Assembly: GCA_013297585.1 (NCBI GenBank)
Contig: JAAFHG010000256.1
Location: 1-6,033 of the forward strand
DNA length: 6,033 nucleotides
Reading direction: 5' to 3'
DNA from: Chitinophagales bacterium
Lineage (GTDB): Bacteria > Bacteroidota > Bacteroidia > Chitinophagales > Chitinophagaceae
In this document: piece after piece, positions 1 through 6,033 of the stretch
Layout of the letters: each line of letters starts with the position of its first letter
Numbering within the stretch: the first letter of the stretch is position 1
Program-made: the position numbers and the translations under genes
The notes under the pieces: model-generated
The model's database searches: none
Seen by the model: only the letters and a program-made list of their open reading frames with translations
What the model was told of the DNA's origin: nothing

Positions 1-2060
1 CGATCGTTGATGTTACCAATCTGATCATTACCAACCAAACCATAAGTGGCTCTTAATTTTAAATCATTTACCACTTTTTTAAATGGCTCAAAGAATTTCT
101 CGTTAGAAATGCGGTAACCCACACCTACTGACGGGAAAAAACCAAAGCGATTATTTTTTGCAAAACGCTCAGAACCATTGTAACCGAAACTAAATTCAGC
201 TAGGTAACGGTTATCGTAACCATAGGTAAAACGGCCTGAGAAAGTTTGGTTACGCTGCGGTAGCGATGCTGTAACACTACCTGCATTACCTGTTTCGTAG
301 TTTGAGGCAACGGCAATAAGTGAACCACCAACTGAATGCTTGTTAAACGTATGATTATAATTTAAAGTACCCTCTAACCAATACCTTGAGTCTACAACTT
401 TTTGTCCCTCAGCATAACCCAAATATTCTGTACCAACTGTACCTACAGAAGATGCACTACCATCATTCAACACTTGCAAACTGTAATTTTTGGTATTAGG
501 GTCAATAATGGCTGAATAGAAAAATGGATTATAACTTCTATCAACTGCATAAAAAGAATACCTTCTTAAATAACCCATTGCACGGAAGTTTAAACCTGGT
601 GTAATAGAATTTAAGTTTTGCTTTAACTCTAATTGCGGTTGAATATTAGATGTTTTATATACAGTATAGCCTTTTACCATTTCTGCATAAGGATTTAGAT
701 ACAGCGTACTTGTAACTGCACCTGCACTTATAGTTTGCGCTGAACCAAATAGCGGATGCTCTATATATGGCAGTTTTGATTGCTGATAAACTGCAGGAAA
801 CATTACCGGATTTGCCCACAACGCATTATTAAATGTTCTTGTACCACCACCAATTGGGCCATTATAATCATCAAACTGACCGTAGGTTCTTATGATTAAT
901 TCGGTAGTTGGAGTTAAATTAAGATTGATATTAACCCTTAATGAGTAGTTTTTTAATTTGATATTACTATTGAAATTATTGATGGGGTCAATTTTCAACA
1001 CACCATTATCTTGGTTGTAAGTACCAGCCACATAATATTTTGAGCGAGCTGTACCGCCACTAATATTTAAATTATAGCTCTGGTTTGAAGTTGCTTTTTT
1101 AATTAGTTGGTCTATCCAATTATTATTAGGATATAAATAAGGATCATCACCTGCTTTTGTATGCTCAATTTTGTTTTGAGAATAAGGCTGAATGGCTAAA
1201 GGTGAACGTGTAAGTGCCGCCTCATTAGCTTGCGTCATGTAAGTTATATTATCAGCTAGCTCAATATTTCTTGTATTCTTAGATATTCTATTTTCTGCCC
1301 TAAAATAGAATTTGGCAGTACCTTCTTTACCCATTTTAGTATTTACCAATACCACACCATTTGCACCTCTTGCACCATAAACCGATGCGGCAGTCGCATC
1401 TTTTAGCACCGAGAAATCAGCAATATCATCTGGTTGTAATCTTGCCAAGTCGGTTGTAGATGACTCAACACCATCTATTAAAATCAATGGGTCTTGCTTA
1501 CCTGTACCAAAAGTTGACAAACCTCTAATGTAAAAAGCTGAATTATCTGTACCTAAACCTGGCTCGCCGCTGCGCTGAAACGAAATCATCCCTGGTATTC
1601 TACCAGCCAAAGTATTGGTTAAGTTGCCTGTTGGCCCTTTTAATTCCTTTACATCAATAGTAGTAATAGAACTAACGGTACTAGCCTTTTTTTGCGTACC
1701 ACCAAAACCTGTAACAACTACCTCATTAAGGGCACTATTAGCAAGTTTTAATAATACATTTACGGTACTTCTTCCTTCAATACTTATTTCTTGCGAAATG
1801 TAACCAACATAAGTAAATACAAGTGTTGCATTGGCTGGTACTTTAATGGTGTAAATACCATTCATATTAGTGCTCACACCTTTTTTACTTAAGCCTTTAA
1901 CTTGAACGGTAGCACCTTCTAATAGTGAAGAGTCTGAGCTAACCTTACCGGTTACAGTAATTTCGTTACCCTGCGAGAAGCCTTTAAATGCAAAACCTAG
2001 CAGCATTGTAAGCATTAAAAGCGCTCTAATACTTCGCCTTAATGTAGAATCCTTTTTCAT
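1..2060 (-). CDS. SusC/RagA-family TonB-linked outer-membrane receptor, C-terminus beyond window
   Basis: This is an outer-membrane active transporter that normally pairs with a SusD-like lipoprotein to import glycans or other large nutrients using TonB energy. The frame is open from ATG at 2060 to the window edge, giving 686 codons; family members are usually about 1000 residues, so roughly the last third is missing. Residues 1-29 form a signal peptide (KK, RR, then a LLMLTMLLGFAF core), probably cut before Q30. Residues 34-107 are a carboxypeptidase-D-regulatory-like domain (TVTGKV, LEGATVQVKG, NGIYTIKVP, FTYVGY). EVVVTGFG at 113-120 is the TonB-box-like segment. The plug follows, with LAGRIPGM, FYIRGLSTFG, PLILIDGVE and the SusC/RagA signature at about 211-242 (DDIADFSVLKDATAASVYG, then RGANGVVLVNTK). 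From about residue 250 the sequence alternates like barrel strands. No STN domain precedes the CarboxypepD-like domain, so sigma/anti-sigma signalling through this receptor is unlikely. No strong Shine-Dalgarno is seen, as is usual in Bacteroidota; the signal peptide fixes the start. Family is sure; substrate is unknown. Confidence 0.96.
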   Translation of the reverse strand, partial: MKKDSTLRRSIRALLMLTMLLGFAFKGFSQGNEITVTGKVSSDSSLLEGATVQVKGLSKKGVSTNMNGIYTIKVPANATLVFTYVGYISQEISIEGRSTVNVLLKLANSALNEVVVTGFGGTQKKASTVSSITTIDVKELKGPTGNLTNTLAGRIPGMISFQRSGEPGLGTDNSAFYIRGLSTFGTGKQDPLILIDGVESSTTDLARLQPDDIADFSVLKDATAASVYGARGANGVVLVNTKMGKEGTAKFYFRAENRISKNTRNIELADNITYMTQANEAALTRSPLAIQPYSQNKIEHTKAGDDPYLYPNNNWIDQLIKKATSNQSYNLNISGGTARSKYYVAGTYNQDNGVLKIDPINNFNSNIKLKNYSLRVNINLNLTPTTELIIRTYGQFDDYNGPIGGGTRTFNNALWANPVMFPAVYQQSKLPYIEHPLFGSAQTISAGAVTSTLYLNPYAEMVKGYTVYKTSNIQPQLELKQNLNSITPGLNFRAMGYLRRYSFYAVDRSYNPFFYSAIIDPNTKNYSLQVLNDGSASSVGTVGTEYLGYAEGQKVVDSRYWLEGTLNYNHTFNKHSVGGSLIAVASNYETGNAGSVTASLPQRNQTFSGRFTYGYDNRYLAEFSFGYNGSERFAKNNRFGFFPSVGVGYRISNEKFFEPFKKVVNDLKLRATYGLVGNDQIGNIND

Positions 2061-2066
2061 ACGCAA

Positions 2067-2152
2067 TCTTTAGTTTTAAAATGATAAACTTATTTTGGCA
2101 ATTAATTTTTAAGAAGAAATCCGTAGAACTATTTATTAGCAAAGACTAAAGA
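2067..2152 (-). repeat. 8-bp inverted repeat in the susC-like leader, near the start codon
   Basis: In the minus-strand message, TCTTTAGT (2152-2145) is the exact reverse complement of ACTAAAGA (2074-2067), and the second copy ends six bases before the ATG at 2060. Pairing would place the ribosome-entry region at the base of a roughly 70-base loop. Eight-base matches of this kind are expected by chance in an AT-rich stretch of this size, so the functional claim is weak. Confidence 0.2.
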
Positions 2153-2240
2153 AACAGGCAGCTAAGAGAGAATAAATGTAACTATGACACTTTTTCACTT
2201 GGGCAGCATTAAACGTTAGACTTACATTATCAAATATTTT

Positions 2241-2271
2241 CAAAGGAAGTATCCCTAAAATCGAGCACAAA
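2241..2271 (-). promoter_or_regulatory. Candidate Bacteroidota sigma-ABfr promoter for the susC-like gene
   Basis: Read on the minus strand, TTTG (2271-2268) is followed by a 19-base spacer and TTCCTTTG (2248-2241). The Bacteroidota consensus is TTTG or TTG at -33 and TAnnTTTG at -7. The -33 element matches fully, the spacing is in the accepted range, and the -7 element matches five of six fixed bases, with T in place of A at its second position. Transcription would start near 2235, leaving a leader of about 175 bases before the ATG at 2060. In AT-rich DNA such matches also arise by chance. Weaker alternatives are TTTG (2234-2231) with TAATGCTG (2211-2204), and an exact TATTTTTG (2442-2435) that has only a 16-base spacer. 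Confidence 0.35.
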
Positions 2272-2302
2272 ATAGCTCTAGAAGCTACTGCTAAAGGGAT
2301 AC
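2249..2302. repeat. 8-bp inverted repeat with nested hairpin, flanking the candidate -33 box
   Basis: GTATCCCT (2249-2256) and AGGGATAC (2295-2302) are perfect inverted arms separated by 38 bases. Between them lies a second perfect pair, TAGCT (2273-2277) and AGCTA (2283-2287), around a five-base loop; with one G-T pair on the minus strand it extends to seven pairs. The left arm abuts the candidate -7 box and the right arm lies about 24 bases upstream of the candidate -33 box. This could be an operator for the adjacent AraC-type regulator, a structured RNA if transcription starts further upstream, or chance. Confidence 0.35.
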
Positions 2303-2435
2303 AAATTCGTAAATAAGGGGACCATTTTCGTAATTATGCTATTAGAAGGTACATTATAAAGCCTATTTTGTACAAGCCAGTTTAGCAACTTCTTTTTGTA
2401 AAATATTTCAGTAAGCAAATAGTAGAGGTAGTAAC

Positions 2436-2473
2436 AAAAATACCCATCAGCAGAAAACCAAAAACTGCCGTAT
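2436..2473 (-). terminator. Possible weak intrinsic terminator downstream of the HTCS gene
   Basis: On the minus strand, about 46 bases after the HTCS stop codon, ATAC-GGCAG can pair with CTGCT and, beyond a bulge, with GTAT. The loop is T-rich and the structure runs directly into a five-T tract (2440-2436). The stem is short and interrupted, so it would be a poor terminator. The same T tract forms part of an exact TAnnTTTG box, so the two readings compete. Confidence 0.2.
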
Positions 2474-2519
2474 CACTAATAAAATATAAACTGACTTTGT
2501 GTCTCAAGCTTTAAGTATG

Positions 2520-5500
2520 CTAACTATCTAAATCTCTATAAGCATCTTCGTTAAGGCTATAAGATTTACCAAAAAACTTCCTATACTTTTTTATATAGTT
2601 AGATGGATTCATTCCAAACAATTTGGCAAACTGTTCTCTAAAATATTTTGGATTGGGAAATCCAACTTCTAAAGCCACTTCATTTACATTCATATTGGTG
2701 TTTATAAATAACTCAGCAGCTTTACGTAACCGAATAAAACGTATAAAAGCATTTACAGATTGACCAGAGATGGATTTTACCTTTTTATAAAGGCTTGAGT
2801 GACTAATATTTAACTCAGCAGCAAATGTTTTAACGTTAAAATCTTCATCGTCTAAATGCTTTTCAACAACCGCAATACATCTTTCGAGAAAAATTTTGTA
2901 TTCCTCAGAGATTTTTAGCGGATTCTCTTTTAAAGTAATTTCATTATAAAAATAATGCTGAAGGCTTGTACGATTTTTTAATAAGCTAGCCACTTTGGCA
3001 ATTAGCAAGTCCTTATCAAATGGTTTGGTAATATAATCATCTGCACCACCTTCTATGCCTTGTAGTTTTTTGTCTGGCGAAGTTTCGCCGGTTAATAAAA
3101 TTACAGGTATGTGGCTTACAGCCGTATTCAATTTTATGCTTTTACAAAAATCTATTCCGCTTATGCCTGGCATATTTACATCACTTACAATACTATCTGG
3201 TAAGTATTGATAGGCTAGTTTTATACCGTCATCCGCATTTTTAGCTTGGTAAATGGTGTATACATCCTTAAAAATGAGGGTTAAGTAATTAAGCATTTGT
3301 TCATCATCATCTACCAATAACAACGATTTTTTTTCTGTAATTATAGCTTCGGGCTCGCCATTTTTATCTACCAAAGGTGCCACTGCATCATCGTTTTGTG
3401 GTACAAGTAGTTCCTCTAAAAAAGCATTGTCTTCTACAGTGGTTTCAAATATCGCTTTATCATTAAAATGCGTTTTCCCTTTTAGCAGCTTTACCAAAAA
3501 GCTAGTGCCTTTACCCTCGGTACTATGGTAGGTAACTTCGCCTTTATGGTGCTCTACAAAGTGTTTTACTAAAAATAGGCCAATACCAAAACCTGTTTTT
3601 GTGGGTATATTATCTTGCTGCACCTGATAAAATCTTTCAAACAATTTATCGCCTATTGCTTTAGGAATGCCATATCCATTGTCTGAAACTGTTAACACAA
3701 CATGTTCATTGGTTTCTTGTATGTGTAATGTTACTGCACCGCCATCTAAAGTGTATTTAAGCGCATTAGAAATAAGATTGTATAACACAATCTCAATTTT
3801 CTCCCTATCGGCATAAATTTCTAAATTAGGGTTATTACACTCAAAATAATACGCAATACCATGTGTTTTTGCTTGCTGTGCAAATGCTAAATAAACATCG
3901 TTACATAACCTATAGAAATTTAGTTTAGTAATTTTTAACGTATCGCTGTTGGTATCAGTTTTTCTAAAAAGCAGCAATTGGTCTACAAGGCTCAATAATC
4001 GGCGGGCATTTCTATAAACAATGTTTAAAGTAGTAACATCGGTAGTTTTAGTTTTGTCTTGTAGCTGTAAAATATCTTTTAATGGGTTAATTATTAGTGT
4101 TAAAGGTGTTCTAAACTCATGCGATATATTTGTAAAAAAAGATAATCGTCTTTCATTTATTTCTTTTTCTCTGTTGTTTATAAGCTGTTCTGTAACTCGC
4201 TCTGCCCGCTCTTTTGCAGCACTTAGCTTACTTAATTTAATTTCAAATGCTAGTTTGGCTTGGTTTACTCTATAACGTTGGTAAATAACAATAAGCGCAA
4301 CCAAAAAGCTTAAATAAATAACATACATCCACCAGCTTCTGTACCATGGTGGCAATACAATAATTTTCATTTGTATTTCCTTAGTATTCCATACACCTTC
4401 TGCATTTGTTGCTTTTACTAGTAAGGTGTAACTGCCCTCACTTAAGCGGGTATAGTTTGCTGTTCGTAAGTTTCCACAATAATTCCATGTTTTGTCCCAC
4501 CCTTTTAAATAGTATGCGTAAGATATTTTGCTAGGTGCGGTGTATTCTAACGCAGCGAAATCGAAAGAAAGTGCTGCTTGTGAAAACGGAATTTCTAGAG
4601 ATTGTATGTTATCATTTTCTAGAGCGGTAATAAATTTATCGCCTGAAACTACCGCAGTATTATTAATACGTAGGCCAGTAATTAAAAGTGGTGGTTGATA
4701 ACTACGGGCAGTTAAATTAGTAGGATTAAAAATATTAAAGCCTTTTATACCGCCAAAAGCCATTTCGCCATTGCTAAAACAATAAGCAGCATTATAAGCA
4801 AACTGATTGCTTTGCAAACCATCCTCTTGGTAAAAGTTTTTAAATGTTCCTTTATCGGTATTAAACCTAGCAATACCATGAAAAGTACTTAACCATAAAA
4901 AGCCGCTATTATCTTCAAGAATATTTAAAACAGAGTTATTACACAGCCCATCAATATCAGTATAATCTTTTATTATGGTCATTTTTTTCGCATCAAAAAG
5001 TACAATACCAATGCCCTCTGTACCTATCCATAACCTACCTTTTTTATCTTCCAAAATGGATCTTACTGGCTTTTGTACATCAAAGTATTGAAATAGCTTA
5101 CTTATTTTATTTACTTTGGCTAGGCCATGCGGTGTACCTGCCCATAGGTTGCCATTGCTATCTTGTTTTAATGCATAAATATCAACATGCTGTTGCGAAA
5201 AAGGCTCAAAAGCGTTTGTTTGTTCATTAAAAAAATACAACATGCCACTACCATAAGTTGCAGCCCACAGGGTACCACTTTTATCTACATATAAAAGCCA
5301 AACATATTTTTGTTCTTCACCAGTTTGCGTTACACACTTATAATGCTCAAATACTTGGCGTTTTTTATTAAATTTATTTATACCGCCACCATAAGTAGCT
5401 ATCCACATGTTGCCGGTTTTATCTTCAACAAAACTTGGCACAGAATTATTACTTAACGATTTATCATTTTCAACAATGTGACTATAATTGGTAAATGCAT

Positions 5501-6033
5501 TGCCAGTGCGGTTCCAAATACTAAAGCCGCCCATATCTGTACCTATCCATATATTTTTGTTGGCATCTTCGTAAAAAGCAGATACAAAATTATTTACTAA
5601 GCTATTTTTATTTAAAGGGTTGTGTGCTATGGTTTGAAAAATATTTTGCCGTGGTTCTATTACATTAATACCACCTTTTAATGTACCCACCCATTTACGA
5701 GATTCATTATCTTCAAAAATGGCTACCATATCGGTACCAGATAATTCATTTTTATTATCGCCACTTGCTATGTAACTCATATTGCCAGTGGTTGAGTTAT
5801 AAATGTTAATACCACCACCCTCTGTTCCAATCCACATGTTGTTTTGTCGGTCGAACATAAGCGCATTTACCACCGTTGCGGTGAGCTTACCTGTAAATTG
5901 CGATACCACATTAGCTTTAATATTGTACAAGTACAAGCCAGTACCTGTACTTATCCAAATGTTATTCTTATTATCTATTGCCATGCAACTTGCATGTTTA
6001 AGATGCGTATTTACAACCTGAATTGTTTTAGTT
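2520..6033 (-). CDS. Hybrid two-component system (HTCS) sensor kinase/AraC-type regulator, N-terminus beyond window
   Basis: This one-protein signalling system senses a ligand in the periplasm and regulates transcription in the cytoplasm. The frame stays open past the ATG at 5984 to 6032, adding 16 codons in a propeller repeat, so that Met is internal. Numbering from it: nine propeller repeats of the form xxDxxxxxWIGTxxGG lie at about 1-375, and a tenth, degenerate one (GGIKGFNIFNP) at 400-421. A Y_Y_Y domain spans about 470-545. A membrane helix lies at 551-568, followed by a coiled linker. The HisKA H-box is SHEFRTPLTL with His622. The ATPase shows the N-box (Asn740), DNGYGIP (768-774), LFERF (781-785) and GFGIGL (798-803). 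The receiver (about 886-1003) has the acidic DDD at 892-894, phospho-acceptor Asp935 in SDVNMPG, Thr965 and Lys987. An AraC-type double helix-turn-helix occupies 1049-1135 (LNISHSSLYKKVK; VALEVGFPNPKYFREQF). All catalytic residues are present. About 200 residues, with signal peptide and further repeats, are probably missing (estimate from family architecture). It lies upstream of and co-oriented with the susC-like gene, its likely target. The ligand is unknown. Confidence 0.97.
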   Translation of the reverse strand, partial: TKTIQVVNTHLKHASCMAIDNKNNIWISTGTGLYLYNIKANVVSQFTGKLTATVVNALMFDRQNNMWIGTEGGGINIYNSTTGNMSYIASGDNKNELSGTDMVAIFEDNESRKWVGTLKGGINVIEPRQNIFQTIAHNPLNKNSLVNNFVSAFYEDANKNIWIGTDMGGFSIWNRTGNAFTNYSHIVENDKSLSNNSVPSFVEDKTGNMWIATYGGGINKFNKKRQVFEHYKCVTQTGEEQKYVWLLYVDKSGTLWAATYGSGMLYFFNEQTNAFEPFSQQHVDIYALKQDSNGNLWAGTPHGLAKVNKISKLFQYFDVQKPVRSILEDKKGRLWIGTEGIGIVLFDAKKMTIIKDYTDIDGLCNNSVLNILEDNSGFLWLSTFHGIARFNTDKGTFKNFYQEDGLQSNQFAYNAAYCFSNGEMAFGGIKGFNIFNPTNLTARSYQPPLLITGLRINNTAVVSGDKFITALENDNIQSLEIPFSQAALSFDFAALEYTAPSKISYAYYLKGWDKTWNYCGNLRTANYTRLSEGSYTLLVKATNAEGVWNTKEIQMKIIVLPPWYRSWWMYVIYLSFLVALIVIYQRYRVNQAKLAFEIKLSKLSAAKERAERVTEQLINNREKEINERRLSFFTNISHEFRTPLTLIINPLKDILQLQDKTKTTDVTTLNIVYRNARRLLSLVDQLLLFRKTDTNSDTLKITKLNFYRLCNDVYLAFAQQAKTHGIAYYFECNNPNLEIYADREKIEIVLYNLISNALKYTLDGGAVTLHIQETNEHVVLTVSDNGYGIPKAIGDKLFERFYQVQQDNIPTKTGFGIGLFLVKHFVEHHKGEVTYHSTEGKGTSFLVKLLKGKTHFNDKAIFETTVEDNAFLEELLVPQNDDAVAPLVDKNGEPEAIITEKKSLLLVDDDEQMLNYLTLIFKDVYTIYQAKNADDGIKLAYQYLPDSIVSDVNMPGISGIDFCKSIKLNTAVSHIPVILLTGETSPDKKLQGIEGGADDYITKPFDKDLLIAKVASLLKNRTSLQHYFYNEITLKENPLKISEEYKIFLERCIAVVEKHLDDEDFNVKTFAAELNISHSSLYKKVKSISGQSVNAFIRFIRLRKAAELFINTNMNVNEVALEVGFPNPKYFREQFAKLFGMNPSNYIKKYRKFFGKSYSLNEDAYRDLDS

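Larger units (their letters stand above)
2061..2519. other. 459-base intergenic region between the HTCS and susC-like genes
   Basis: AT-rich stretch with no convincing coding frame on either strand and no recognisable tRNA or known RNA family. It is long for a gap between two co-directional genes, which suggests that the susC-like gene has its own promoter instead of simple read-through from the regulator. In transcription order it holds a possible terminator (2436-2473), an inverted repeat (2249-2302) overlapping a candidate promoter (2241-2271), and a second inverted repeat whose proximal arm ends six bases before the susC start codon (2067-2152). All of these sub-features are motif-level inferences. 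Confidence 0.8.

Noticed and set aside
1615..1803. Plus-strand open frame of 62 codons
   Set aside because: It lies wholly antisense to the well-supported SusC-like gene, across its plug and N-terminal domain, and shows no recognisable motif.
2368..2375. Short palindrome TTGTACAA in the intergenic region
   Set aside because: It is an isolated eight-base palindrome in AT-rich DNA with no second copy or promoter alignment, so it is not distinguishable from chance.
2435..2442. Exact TAnnTTTG match (TATTTTTG, minus strand) as the susC promoter
   Set aside because: The nearest TTG upstream gives a 16-base spacer, below the usual range, and the leader would be about 370 bases. The T tract also fits a terminator tail. 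It is kept only as an alternative.
4021..4275. Plus-strand open frame of 84 codons
   Set aside because: It is antisense to the conserved histidine kinase H-box region of the HTCS. Its hydrophobic, Ser-rich translation is what the complement of this coding sequence gives.
5803..6021. Plus-strand open frame of 72 codons
   Set aside because: It is antisense to the propeller repeats of the HTCS, with no motif or plausible start context of its own.
2520..6033. Possible frameshift or missing catalytic residue in the HTCS
   Set aside because: The visible frame is uninterrupted, and the H-box, N-box, both glycine boxes, the receiver Asp, Thr and Lys and both helix-turn-helix motifs are intact.

Overview
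The window looks like the edge of a polysaccharide-utilisation-type locus from a member of the Bacteroidota. The evidence is the AT-rich DNA and two lineage-typical genes in tandem on the minus strand: a hybrid two-component system (HTCS) regulator and a SusC/RagA-type TonB-dependent outer-membrane receptor. Both genes run off the window, so neither is complete. The host genus cannot be fixed from this sequence. A SusC without an STN domain, next to an HTCS, fits both gut and environmental Bacteroidota.

Layout in transcription order, right to left. From 6033 to 2520 (minus) lies the HTCS, open at its 5' side. It has at least ten periplasmic beta-propeller repeats, a Y_Y_Y domain, one membrane helix, a histidine kinase core, a receiver and an AraC-type DNA-binding domain, all in one chain. 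From 2519 to 2061 is a 459-base gap with no convincing gene. It holds a possible terminator, a candidate Bacteroidota-type promoter for the next gene, and inverted repeats near that promoter and near the start codon. From 2060 to 1 (minus) lies the SusC-like receptor. It has a signal peptide, a carboxypeptidase-D-like domain, a TonB-box-like segment, the plug with the SusC/RagA signature and the first part of the barrel. Roughly the last third of the barrel lies beyond position 1, where a susD-like lipoprotein gene would be expected.

Likely working model (inference from the families): the periplasmic propeller domain senses an oligosaccharide or other ligand. The kinase then phosphorylates the receiver in the same protein, and the AraC domain activates transcription of the adjacent susC/susD-like operon, whose receptor imports the substrate across the outer membrane with TonB energy. 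The substrate cannot be deduced, because no degradative enzyme is in view. I found no mobile element, CRISPR array, RNA gene or clearly undescribed system. The most interesting non-coding signal is an inverted repeat whose arms flank the -33 element of the candidate susC promoter.
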